From NCBI GenBank assembly GCA_947646735.1, contig CANTFK010000800.1, positions 434,001 through 498,000 of the forward strand: DNA of 64,000 nt, given 5' to 3'. The position numbers and the translations under genes are program-made. Source of the DNA: Peronospora farinosa. Lineage: Eukaryota > Oomycota > Peronosporomycetes > Peronosporales > Peronosporaceae. Shown here one piece after another: positions 41,466 through 51,657 of this stretch. The number at the start of each line of letters is the position of its first letter. Positions within the stretch are counted from its first letter, which is position 1. A model generated the notes under the pieces. The model made no database searches and was not told where the DNA came from. It worked only from the letters and a program-made list of their open reading frames with translations.

Positions 41466-43820
41466 ATGGGAACAGGAGATCCCCTTCATCATTCAAGACC
41501 TGATTCCAATACCTCTATGACTGGAGGAGGCTATCTGTCTCCATACAATACATCAACCAATGATGTCTCTTTACCTGGAACTCGTGCCACCACCAACAGC
41601 AACACTTCCTACCTCCCACCACCATCTTCTCCTGTGGATTCATGTCTCATGTGTTATAATCCCCATGTCAATGTCCTATTGGAACCATGTCATCATCCAT
41701 TTCATGCCAGTTGTATTGAACGGACTCTTACCAAGGACAAAGTCTGTCCTACCTGTTGGACACCTATACAAACACCACGTTATCTCATGCCATCACAACA
41801 AGAATATGTTACGCAGCTACAACATGGTGGAGGTTCCGCTGAAACTACTGACTACCCGGTAGACACAAAAGCTTACGTGATGGATCATACACTTGGAACG
41901 ACCTCGTCGACGGCTACAACTCCTGGTACTACCGATACAAATACACAACCAGTGAATAATCCACCAACTGTGATGAGGAAAGGCAAATGGACAGCTGAAG
42001 AAAGTGCTTATTGTGATCGATTGATTGAAGAATTTAAAAAGGGGAATTTACCATTGTCAGAAGGCACGACATTGCGAACATTCTTGTCGAAATTATTAAA
42101 CTGTGATCCGATGCGGATCTCGAAAAAGTATACGGGCGATCAGTGTATTGGTAAAATTATCTTTCGTCGACGAGACGATGAAGTGGCAAAGGATGATATT
42201 GAAAATATCCGGAAGGATCTAGCAGAGCTGGAAAAGACGTACTTGGAACGAGAACAATACAATCAACGAAGACGTGAAAAACGACTCGAGTCGGAGCTCT
42301 CACGAGATAAAAATCGCTTTGCAGCTGTCAGGTCAATGGGATACGCCACAACGTCAGGAAATTCATCTGCAGTCATGTCGCCACACTCTCATTCACAGCA
42401 ACAACATGGAGGATACTCTCCTGCTTCCGTTCGGTCGATGACAAAGCAGGAACCTCGACCAGTTCCTGTTCAGCAGCCGAGTGGAGGATACGGTACTCCG
42501 AGTCGTGGAGGCGGCATGCCTGTTCAGCCGCCTTTGCATCCTCCACAACAGACCAATAACGTTCCCTCTCACCTATTTAATGGCGATCACAGCAATGTAT
42601 CGATGCTTGGCATTGCTGGCGCACAAACCCAGGGCCAAGGTCAGGTCCAGGACAATAAGTCTGCCATGGACGGTAACTCCAGCGACTCGTTCCCCCGTGT
42701 GTCGTCGATTGACAGTTTCTCGTGTCTGTTTCCGCGCGTGGCGAGCATTGAAAACTTCCAGCACGCGACGTCGTCAGGATTTGTTGGAATGAATTCTAAT
42801 GGCTTGTATGTGTCAACGGACAGTCAGAGTACAATGACCAGCAGCGGATTTGATACTCAGTCAAAGCCGATGTCTACTAGCGAGGGTCTTCATGCTTATT
42901 TTCCGCGCATCCAATCGCTAGAACAGCTATCCAATTTGTTGCAGGATCGTGGTTTGAATAGTCCGTCTGGGGCAGTAACGGCACCGGCAGCCCAGAACAC
43001 ACGAGATGTGATGGAAAATCCAGATGACAGCAAAAAGCAGCAGGGCAAGGAAAACACATTATTTGGAGGCACCCGGAGGCGGCTTGGTGATAATGGTATG
43101 AAAGAGGAGCCGCAGCGAGAAGGCGATCTCAATGCACAGTCAAATTCAAACTGCAGTAGCAGCAGTACCGTAACTGGGACCACTAAACGCCTCAGCCCCA
43201 GCCACAATGCTTCAACTTCATCTGGCTCGGGGAACCAGATTCAGATTCCCAAGCCCCTGAACAAAATGCCGCGTAGCTCGTCAGGTATATTTCCGCGCGT
43301 ACCATCTATGGACAAAATGCCTCGGGTGCCTTCTGTTGATAAGATTCCTCGTGTTGCTTCGCTGGACAAACTACCGCGTATCCCGTCTATGGATAAACTC
43401 CATGCGGGGGGCGGTGGCGAGCAACGTATTCCGAGGGTGCCTTCAAGCGACAAGATGGCGCGAGTGCCAAGCTTGGACATGCTCTCTCGTTTTGGCTCGA
43501 GCGACCACCTCAGCAGCTTCCCGTCATTCTCAAACCTAAGCGCACTCTCTTCGAGCGCCTCATACGATAAGTTGAGCTCGCTGGGTGGATTTAAGTCGGG
43601 ATTTCCGCGTAATTCGTCGATCGAGGACATTTTGTCTTTGGTAGCATCATCTGAGTCAACGGGCCTTTCATCCACTGGCTCAACATTGCAGCTGAGTGCA
43701 CTGGCTGCGGTTGCTGGTGAGGAGTCATCCCATCTTGCCAACGAACGAAAACGTCGGCTGGAGAACTTGCAGCAGGATACGCCGTTGGCGGCTGATAAGA
43801 AGAACAAGCTGTCAACGTGA
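41466..43820 (+). CDS. RING protein with SANT-like domain and PRVxS(D/E) repeats
   Basis: 784 residues, no intron. A C3HC4/H2-type RING lies at about residues 60-97 (CLMC, CHHPFHASC, CPTC). A conserved stramenopile-type module follows at about 172-236 (KGKWTAEESAYCDRLIEEF, then LRTFLSKLLNCDPMRISKKY), often annotated as SANT/Myb-like, with a basic coiled coil at 243-290. The C-terminal half is low complexity but carries about ten copies of a short motif, FPRVxS(I/M/L)(D/E), at about 409, 422, 479, 609, 618, 627, 636, 655, 664 and 712. The RING suggests ubiquitin-ligase activity; the DNA-binding and repeat roles are unknown. The reverse-strand frame 43241-43849 is a mirror of the repeats. Confidence 0.75.
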   Translation: MGTGDPLHHSRPDSNTSMTGGGYLSPYNTSTNDVSLPGTRATTNSNTSYLPPPSSPVDSCLMCYNPHVNVLLEPCHHPFHASCIERTLTKDKVCPTCWTPIQTPRYLMPSQQEYVTQLQHGGGSAETTDYPVDTKAYVMDHTLGTTSSTATTPGTTDTNTQPVNNPPTVMRKGKWTAEESAYCDRLIEEFKKGNLPLSEGTTLRTFLSKLLNCDPMRISKKYTGDQCIGKIIFRRRDDEVAKDDIENIRKDLAELEKTYLEREQYNQRRREKRLESELSRDKNRFAAVRSMGYATTSGNSSAVMSPHSHSQQQHGGYSPASVRSMTKQEPRPVPVQQPSGGYGTPSRGGGMPVQPPLHPPQQTNNVPSHLFNGDHSNVSMLGIAGAQTQGQGQVQDNKSAMDGNSSDSFPRVSSIDSFSCLFPRVASIENFQHATSSGFVGMNSNGLYVSTDSQSTMTSSGFDTQSKPMSTSEGLHAYFPRIQSLEQLSNLLQDRGLNSPSGAVTAPAAQNTRDVMENPDDSKKQQGKENTLFGGTRRRLGDNGMKEEPQREGDLNAQSNSNCSSSSTVTGTTKRLSPSHNASTSSGSGNQIQIPKPLNKMPRSSSGIFPRVPSMDKMPRVPSVDKIPRVASLDKLPRIPSMDKLHAGGGGEQRIPRVPSSDKMARVPSLDMLSRFGSSDHLSSFPSFSNLSALSSSASYDKLSSLGGFKSGFPRNSSIEDILSLVASSESTGLSSTGSTLQLSALAAVAGEESSHLANERKRRLENLQQDTPLAADKKNKLST

Positions 43821-44473
43821 GGTAGACAGAAGATTAAAGATGGCTCCACTGGCCCAAAATGGTGCCAAGCTTGTGAAGCCAGGAGGCTGGATACGCAGTT
43901 AACGTGTTCCTCGCCAGCAGACGCAAGGCTATTATTCTACTGGCGGTGTGTATGCCTTCCTCGCGGCTGTCGACATGGTACGAGCATTTTGCTTTTTTCC
44001 ATTTGCGGCTGGTGCTCGTGGCGACTGATTAGTGTAGTAATGTAAGCGCGTGCTATATCATACAGATGCTTTGGCTTTCATGAGAGCAGCCGTCGCATTC
44101 CATTTCGATTGCTGGAAACGTGATACGCAGTATCGATGGAAAGCGGCAGCGACGGTGGTCTGGTTGCCACCAAGATCATTGCTAATGCGTAGCATGAAGA
44201 CAGCGTCACGTACTTTACTTTCTTGGTGACATCTTGTCGTGGCAAGTTGCGTCGAGTATGAAAGATGAAGGAGATGACGATCAATGTTTATGGAGATTGC
44301 TTCAAGGCGGACATGTGATTGAGATGAGCATTTGTGTCTTCGGACACGCTTCCAATGGCTTCCCTTGTCGTTCGTTACCCTCCTCTTTTCCTAGTCTTGT
44401 CTTGTTAGCACGCTGCATGTTACAGCTAACGAGATAACCACATGATGAGCTTTACAGACCCCACCATTGAAAT
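43821..44473. other. Intergenic between convergent genes
   Basis: About 650 bases between the 3' ends of the repeat-RING gene and the minus-strand RING-H2 gene. Only short overlapping frames; no motif, no repeat. Confidence 0.5.
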
Positions 44474-44950
44474 TCAGTCCACTGGTTGTCTATCCATAGG
44501 ACATACACGTCGATATTGCAGCCACTGTTCAATGCAGCAAACATGAAAGATGTGACCACAAGACAACACCTCTGTTTTGTCTTCCTCCTTCATGTTCTCC
44601 CCGTTGGTCACGTCCCCTTCCAAGCAAATGCCACATACATTGACACCATCTCTTACCACGTTCTCTACTTGATCTCGACTTGTCACAATTGTAGCATTCT
44701 TTGCCTCTTGCTGTCGAATATACGTCGTCATGTCGGACACGTTCTGCTCAGCCAGACGGAGTGTTAAAGCCAACCCCCCCTGTTTACCATCCGTAGATAG
44801 TCGTCCATGGACATATTCACGTTGATTTTGTTGCAATGAAAGTGCGACAACACTTGCAATTTGTTGTGCCAAGTGCTGCTGCTTTTCTAAAGCCTCGAGT
44901 CCCAATTCTCGTCGTGGCCGTCGGAGAATTCGACGACGATCCGTTACCAT
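44474..44950 (-). CDS. Small RING-H2 finger protein
   Basis: 158 residues from the ATG at 44950; the frame runs further upstream only to a TTG. An N-terminal basic helix (DRRRILRRPRREL) and a central Gln-rich helical region precede a C-terminal RING-H2: CGIC, then CGHIFHVCC, and a final CPMD. The eighth zinc ligand is Asp instead of Cys, as in RBX1 (CPLD), so zinc binding is still plausible. It is likely an E3 ubiquitin ligase or an E3 subunit. The RING sits at the very C-terminus, four residues from the stop. No transmembrane segment is visible. The 5' end is uncertain. Confidence 0.75.
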   Translation of the reverse strand: MVTDRRRILRRPRRELGLEALEKQQHLAQQIASVVALSLQQNQREYVHGRLSTDGKQGGLALTLRLAEQNVSDMTTYIRQQEAKNATIVTSRDQVENVVRDGVNVCGICLEGDVTNGENMKEEDKTEVLSCGHIFHVCCIEQWLQYRRVCPMDRQPVD

Positions 44951-45088
44951 TCTTCGGGGGTGAAGAATATAGAAAAATGCACGGACAAAACCAACATCAA
45001 GATGGCTACACAAACATTGGTCATATATGAACGTCTTGCAAGCGAATCGAACCTGACCTTCAGCTATTATTGCTCCTTCGTGTCAGCT

Positions 45089-46708
45089 TTACTCTTCCGC
45101 ATTAGGCTTGTGTTTCTTGTGCAGCTTCTTCTTCTTCTTCTTCTTCTTGTCCTTTTTCAAGGACGCATCTCCCGCCGCTGCATCCTCTCCGTCCGAATCC
45201 TTCCCACTGAGCTCGCCCTCGTCGCTAAAGTCGCTTGACTCACTACCAGAGGCATCGCCAGGGCCAAAGTCCGAGTCCTCCTCGTCCTCGTCGTCTTCAA
45301 TCTCACCCTCCTCGGGACCCAACTCCTCTAAATACTCGTTAATGTCGCGTTTCTTCGAGCCTACCGGCACGCTCGCACCGTGCGACTCCTTGAGGTTGCG
45401 AATGTGTAGCTTCTTGGACGTCAGGAATTGACTCAGCTCTGGAAACTCACGTCGATCGATAGCCGAGAAAACGTACTCACGTGCAGCTTCTCCACCCACA
45501 GACTTGCAGCTCACAAGCAAGTCAAAGTTTCGGCTCGCTGAAGATCCACTCTGTCCAGCGTAACGCTGGAACTCAATGTAGTCAATCTCCTCGTAGCGGA
45601 TGAAGGTTGTAGGCTTGTGAATAAACATGAAGGACTTTTCCAGTGGAAATAGTACACCACTCTGCGCCTTGACGGCACATTTAACGGCACGATCACCGCT
45701 GTGCGTCTTGAACTTTCCCGACGTGTAAACCTTCTTGCCGATAACAAACTTGAACAGCGTCGCAACAATCTGAGGCAGTGCACCAGACATCCGTTCATGA
45801 ATGTTTCCATTGTACTTTTTAATCTCTTCACTCGACATGTTGACATCAATATGGACATCATTCTTGCTCAACTGCAGTACCAAATGTGGATATCCCTGTT
45901 TTCCCTGTCGAATCGGTTCTTCAAGACTAATGACAAAGGCCGTATTAATACCATTCGGCAATTCCAGTAAAAAACACCGATTAATGTTCGAGTACATGAT
46001 CTTGTAGTCAAATGTCTTGCCATGCATTCGTAAAAAGGAGCCATAAATCTCCACACCATAGCGACCACGAGGTGTGAGAAACGTGCCAATTGACTCGTCT
46101 AAATCCACAATACTCTTGCCCATAACACTCCGTATATTAGCTTCTTTCAGTACTTGTTGTCGGAAATCTTCGGCCGTTACAACCTCGTCATCGACATCCC
46201 CTGGAGGCAAATAGAGCCTCATTTCCACGAGCGTTTCCTCGTCTCCAGCAACTGTATCATCCTCATGAAACTGCAATTCCACTTCATGTTTACCAGGCAA
46301 TGCACACTGTGAAATTTGTTCCAGAGGGAGCTCCATAACACTGGCATTTGTTGCTCGGAAATTCAAATTAGGCCCTTCAAATTTCATATCGCCCCAATTT
46401 CCACCATCAGTCGCGACTTTTTCCTGTTCCAATTCCCGATCAAAGTAGCTCTCAACATGACTCTTTAATTGGACCACGTCCTGTGCCTTTAGACCCGTAA
46501 AACGCACGTATTTACCACCTTTTTGATAGACTTTTAAATGATGCGACTTGGGACCAACAGGTGTCCATAACAACGTCACAATGTCATCTTTTAGCAATTT
46601 TTTTTGACCTTCCGTTGCACGACTACGCCATAATAAACCTGACGCTGAAAGAACGAGAACGCCGGCACTGTGGCCCCAGAAAATGTTGCTTAACGTCGCA
46701 TCAGACAT
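45089..46708 (-). CDS. FACT complex subunit SSRP1/Pob3
   Basis: 539 residues, single exon. The SSRP1 N-terminal dimerisation/PH region (LKVYQKGGKYVRFTGL), the middle tandem PH domain (RYGVEIYGSFLRMHGKTFDYKI, then FLLELP and PIRQGQ-like PIRQGKQGYPHLV) and the Pob3/Rtt106-type second PH (IEFQRYAG) are all present. It ends in an acidic stretch (PEEGEIEDDEDEEDSDF) and a Lys-rich tail. There is no HMG box, so it is Pob3-like and would rely on a separate Nhp6-type HMG protein. FACT is a histone H2A-H2B chaperone in transcription and replication. The copia element sits about 350 bases upstream of its start codon. Confidence 0.92.
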   Translation of the reverse strand: MSDATLSNIFWGHSAGVLVLSASGLLWRSRATEGQKKLLKDDIVTLLWTPVGPKSHHLKVYQKGGKYVRFTGLKAQDVVQLKSHVESYFDRELEQEKVATDGGNWGDMKFEGPNLNFRATNASVMELPLEQISQCALPGKHEVELQFHEDDTVAGDEETLVEMRLYLPPGDVDDEVVTAEDFRQQVLKEANIRSVMGKSIVDLDESIGTFLTPRGRYGVEIYGSFLRMHGKTFDYKIMYSNINRCFLLELPNGINTAFVISLEEPIRQGKQGYPHLVLQLSKNDVHIDVNMSSEEIKKYNGNIHERMSGALPQIVATLFKFVIGKKVYTSGKFKTHSGDRAVKCAVKAQSGVLFPLEKSFMFIHKPTTFIRYEEIDYIEFQRYAGQSGSSASRNFDLLVSCKSVGGEAAREYVFSAIDRREFPELSQFLTSKKLHIRNLKESHGASVPVGSKKRDINEYLEELGPEEGEIEDDEDEEDSDFGPGDASGSESSDFSDEGELSGKDSDGEDAAAGDASLKKDKKKKKKKKLHKKHKPNAEE

Positions 46709-47060
46709 GCTACAAAAATTAATGGAGGCTTCCTCCTTTTCCTTTTTGAAATGAGAAATTTAGAAACTTAATTTAGAAATGGTTGGGCGGCGGTGGTGGG
46801 GCGTACACTACTTTAGTGTAACTGTGAAACTAAATATTATCTTAGTCAAGATTGAATTGACGCTATTGTTATAATGTGTAGGTATCTATCAGCTAAATTG
46901 TATATTAATTGTTATGGAATCAGGGTTACTTGAGGCGGGTGCTACTGTAGAAATTATGTATCCATTATGTACAAGGGATCCGTTAAGGTAGTAGGTACCA
47001 CTAGGCAAGTTTTTCTGTATATTGAAACTGCTCGGTGCATGTTGAAATTGATGTCAGAAT

Positions 47061-47370
47061 TGTTGTAAAAGAAGCGACTCGGCATGCAAACGGCAACCAC
47101 AAGAATGTACGGTCTGATTAGTTAGGTGTGCGCCTATCCCATGAGTAATACCACTAGCGTGGATTACTCATGAGTGACTATCTGATGAGTCATGTGTGTA
47201 GAGTAGATTACTCATGGGCGGCTATCCCATGAGTAATGCGCGATATAGCGATTAGAAACGTGTAGTCGAAGAATCCAGTAGGCTTAGAGTAGCAACAGAG
47301 TTTGTGAACTAAGGACCTAAATATATTCACTTTGCATTTTGCTTTCTACAACCCAAGTGCTTTAACAACA
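47061..47370 (+). repeat. 5' LTR of the copia element
   Basis: 310 bases, TGTTG to CAACA. It contains a cluster of related sites: CCCATGAGTAAT at 47138 and 47226, ATTACTCATG at 47163 and 47207, and an exact ATGAGTCAT palindrome at 47185. These resemble bZIP (AP-1/Gcn4-type) half-sites and could drive transcription; this role is inferred. Confidence 0.95.
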
Positions 47371-47386
47371 GGTTATGAGCCCAAGC
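47371..47386 (+). other. Primer-binding site complementary to the tRNA-iMet anticodon arm
   Basis: GGTTATGAGCCCAAGC directly follows the 5' LTR. It is not like the usual copia PBS (TGGTATCAGAGC, complementary to the tRNA 3' end). Its complement contains GGGCTCATAACC, the anticodon stem-loop of initiator tRNA-Met, with CAT as the anticodon. Drosophila copia and yeast Ty5 are known to prime from such a tRNA half. The first ATG of gag lies inside this site at 47375. Confidence 0.7.
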
Positions 47387-50300
47387 TCTGCTGACTCTGC
47401 CCCCGACGCCGACTTCGCCTTCAACATGGACGCTGCCACCGCCACCAACGCTCGCATCAACAAGTTTGATGGTTCGAACTTCCACACTTGGAAGTTCAAA
47501 ATGCAGATGGTGCTGGAGGAGCGGGACCTTTGGGAAGTGACAAGCGGGGAGATCAAGCTGGAACACCTTGCCACTACGCTGGATCAGTCAACGTTCAAGC
47601 GCAAGTCAAGGAAGGCGCTCGCGATAATCTGTCTTGCGATGGAGGACTCGCAGCTGCCCCTGGTCCGGTCGGCAAGTGGAGCGTACGATGCATGGTCGCG
47701 GCTGGAAGGCCACTTTGAGAAGAAGAGCTTAGCCAACAAACTCTTTCTTCGTCGCCGTTTCTTCACGGCCAAGATGGAGGAAGGCGATGATGTGCTTTCG
47801 CACATCAACAAGATAAAGACACTGGCGGAACAACTCGACGCGGTGGGTGCTCCGGTCAGCGAAGACGACCTGGTGATCACGCTTCTTGGAAGCTTAAGTG
47901 AGTCGTTTGCATTTCTCATTACTGCTTTGGAGTCAAGGGCCGACTCGCTATCGTGGGAACTGGTGACATCCAGGCTGCTACATGAAGACATGAAGCGCAA
48001 GGAGCAAGGCAGTGACGGGGTCGCTGCAGGTCAAGCGTTCATGACAGGTGAGAAGAAGCGTAGTGGACGGCCATTCAAGAAGACTGGCGCGTGCAACTAC
48101 TGCGGTAAGATGGGTCATTGGATCGCGGAGTGTACCTCACGGATCCATGACAACGCGGACCGGCAGCGTCCGCAGCGTGCGAATGTGGCGCACGATCAAG
48201 ATGAAAAATTGGACGATTTCCTGTTTGCAGCTGGACTGGAGAGCAACGACGACGACAGCGTCAAGAATCCAGCATGGCTCATAGACTCTGGTGTGACACA
48301 GCACATGTCATTCTCAAAGCGGTTTATGACAAACTACAAGACCATCGATCCAGTTAACGTTCATCTCGCAGACGACGGGGTCGTGCAGGCGATTGGGACC
48401 GGCAACGTAGTGATGATGATGAAGACACCAAGTGGTGCCAAGAAGGGTGTGCTTACGAATGTGTGGCACATTCCAAAGCTTTCACGCAATCTGTTCTCAG
48501 TTGGCCGATTTACCAAGGATGTCGCGGCAGTGACGTTTGATACGAGCACCTGTTATGCAAATTTCAAGAACCAGAAGTGGAAGATCGGCGAGCGTGCCGG
48601 CAAAGGTCTCTTTAGACTATGCATGACACCTGTGCAAGTCGAGAGCGCGAGCATCGCAAGTGAATACAACAAGCCTCAGATGAGCAAGTAATACTTGTGG
48701 CATCTGCGTCTTGGTCACATTGGCCATGGTGGACTCGACGCGATCGTGAAGCAGAACCTCGGTGTCGGCATCGACATTACATCTGTGGGCAAGTGGGAGC
48801 TTTGCAACGGATGCGCGCTCGGAAAGCAGACACGAGTGATTTTTCAGTCAACTACACGTAAACCAGCCAAGGACCTGCTTGACGTCGTGCTTTCCGATGT
48901 ATATGGACCAATGCAGACTTCGACATTTTCCAACAAGCGCTATTTTGTGACGTTCATCGATGACAAGTCGCGGTTTTGTACTGTGTACCTAATTCACAGC
49001 AAGTCTGAAGTGTTAGACAGATTCATGCAGCTCACCAAGTTTGCCGAGACTCAGACCGGTCGTCGCATCAAGATGCTCCGCAGCGATAACGGTGGAGAAT
49101 ATGTTTCCAACAAGTTCGCCGCGTTCTGTCGCAACAAAGGCATCATACAGCAATTTACACCGCCGTACACCCCACACCTCAACGGAGTGGCGAAGCGAAT
49201 GAACAGGACTCTAGTCGAGAGTGCTAGATGCATGATTGAGCATGCGGGACTAAGCAAGCGCTACTGGGGTGAAGCAGTGTCAACGGCAGCGTTCCTACGC
49301 AATCGAAGTCCGACGCAAGCAATTGGCCATGAAAAGTCCCCGCACGAGGTATGGACGAAGACGAAGCCGTTGTTGAAAAACCTGAAAGTCTTTGGATGTC
49401 ACGCATATGTGCATGTGCCTAAAGAGAAGAGTTCGAAGCTTGATGCGCGATCGACGTTGTGTCGCTTCTTGGGCTACTCAGACCACGAAAAGGCGTACCG
49501 GTTTGAAGAGATATCAAGCAGTCGCATTCTAGTGAGTCGCGACGCCCAATTCATGGAAGACATGTTCGACAGCGGGAAGTGCATGCAACAAAGTGGCATC
49601 GACCCTATCGAGTATCATAACACTGATGAAGGCTTCAACGGTCGTGACAACGGGGTTGCCAATGAAGACATGGATGTGCATATGCCCGAATCAGCATCGA
49701 TCCATGAGCGGCCACAATGGCAACAAATGCAGCGTTCAAGTCATCAACCGCAGTATCCGCAGCATCAGACAGCCGAGTTTCTACCGGGGTCGAAAAGACA
49801 TGTACGCACACAGTCACTAGAAGCTTTGTCAGAGCCGCCAATGGAAAAACGCTATGGACGCGGGGCTAGTACAAGTGGTGTACACACATCGTCTGTGCAA
49901 GGTACTGCGTCACCACTCGAAGCCATGTCGGCGCTTCTCGCATCTATTGATGAAGAAGAAGACGAAGAAAATGAAGAAGACTGTGCTAACGTCGTGGATT
50001 CAGTGGGAGAAGCGCCGATGACATTCTCATCGGCTATGGAATCCAGCGACGCAAGACAGTGGCGAGAAGCGTGCGAATCAGAGTTTCAGTCATTGTGCAA
50101 GAACAACACGTGGGAACTCGTGCCGTTACCAAGTGATCGCAAGGCGATCAGCAGCAAGTGGGTGTTCAAGGTGAAGGAGACTGTTGATGGACTCATCGAG
50201 CGATACAAAGCGCGCCTCGTGGCAAAAGGATTTTTGCAAAAGTACGGTGTGGACTTCGAGGAGACGCTCGCACCAGTGGCCAAGTTCGCGTCGATCCGGA

Positions 50301-51657
50301 TCATTGTGAGCCTCGCCGCGCAGCACAACCTCGTACTCACCAGATGGACGTCAAAACGGCGTTTCTCAACGGTATGCTTGAAGAAGAGATCTACATGAAG
50401 CAGCCTGACGGATTCGTTGATGCCAATCATCCTCACCATGTGTGCAAGCTCAAGCGTGCGTTGTACGGACTCAAGAAATCCCCTCGAATGTGGAACCAGA
50501 CTATTGATGAGTTCATGCGCAATATTGGCTTCACCAAGTGCGAGATGGATCACTGTGTCTACGCCAAGCGTGACGACAAGGTCATGATGTTTGTTGTCAT
50601 ATACGTCGACGACCTCATCCTTGCGTGCAACAACATGGACATCCTCGCAGCCACCAAACGTGCATTGAGCGAGCGATTCGAGATGTCCGATCTCGGTGAG
50701 CTTTAGTACTGCCTTGGAATAGAAGTCGAGCGAGATGACAAGTCAGGCGATGTATCGATGAAACAGACTAAGTTCTTGCGATCGATTCTGACCAAGTTCG
50801 GTATGCAAGACTCTAAGCCTGTTACGACACCGCAAGACCCCGGACTGAAGTTGACTAAGCGTATGTGTAAAGATGGATGCAAGCACAACTACACCATGCA
50901 AGGAGTGCCATACCGAAGTGCCGTCGGAGCCTTGATGTACCTCATGGTAGGCACGCGTCCAGACCTCGCAGCTTCAGTGGGAGTGCTCAGCCAGTTTGCT
51001 GCTGACCCGTGTCCGACACACTGGCAAGCACTCAAGCGCGTGCTACGGTACCTGCAATCGACTCCTACACTTGGTATTCGTTTTATTGGCGCTGGCAATG
51101 GCAAGTTGCTTGGCTATTCCGATGCCGACTGGGCTGGAGATACTGATACTAGACGAAGTACCAGCGGCTACGTATTTGTGCTTAACAACGACTGCATCAG
51201 CTGGCGTAGCAAGAAACAGCGCAGCGTGGCGCTCTCGTCTACCGAAGCAGAGTACATGGCACTGTCGGAGGCGACCCAAGAAGCGACGTGGCTCAAGACG
51301 TTCATGCGTGAGCTCGGTGAAGAAGCAGGTGATGACGCTCTAGCTATCTATGAAGACAATCAAGGTGCTATTGCGTTGGCCAAGAACCCAGAGTTCCACA
51401 AACGCACTAAGCACATCGACATTCGCTACCACTTCGTGCGAGAAATGGTCGAAAAGAATCAAGTCGTGCTACAGTACTGTCCAACGCAAGATATGCTCGC
51501 TGACATCATGACCAAGGCAATCGCAGCGCCACAGTTCACCATCCTCCGTACTAAACTCGGCATCACTGTCGGTGTCGCTACCGAGTCGAGTGGGAGTGTT
51601 GTAAAAGAAGCGACTCGGCATGCAAACGGCAACCACAAGAATGTACGGTCTGATTAG
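47375..51657 (+). pseudogene. Copia gag-pol polyprotein, interrupted
   Basis: One ancestral reading frame. Gag has the copia UBN2-like region and a CCHC zinc knuckle (CNYCGKMGHWIAEC). Then come a retropepsin with WLIDSG, the gag-pre-integrase HHCC (WHLRLGHI ... CNGCALGK), the integrase core, RT with YVDD, and RNase H ending inside the 3' LTR at 51657. Breaks seen: an in-frame TAA at 48689-48691, a one-base deletion in RT near 50335-50343, and an in-frame TAG at 50704-50706. The third catalytic position of the integrase D-D-35-E triad is Lys (AAG at 49193). The protease DSGA-T motif reads DSGVT. No complete polyprotein can be made from this copy. Confidence 0.92.

Noticed and set aside
43241..43849. 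Long minus-strand frame (202 codons) opposite the repeat-RING gene
   Set aside because: It mirrors the PRVPSMDK repeats of the plus-strand protein (reading GTRGILSIDG-like units); no independent motif.
44960..45238. Plus-strand hydrophobic frame between the RING-H2 and SSRP1 genes
   Set aside because: Its Leu-rich part is the complement of the SSRP1 Lys-rich tail (TTC/CTT repeats).
48689..50706. Programmed stop readthrough or frameshift in the copia polyprotein
   Set aside because: There are three separate breaks, two of them inside the reverse transcriptase, plus loss of an integrase catalytic residue; recoding would not occur at those places.
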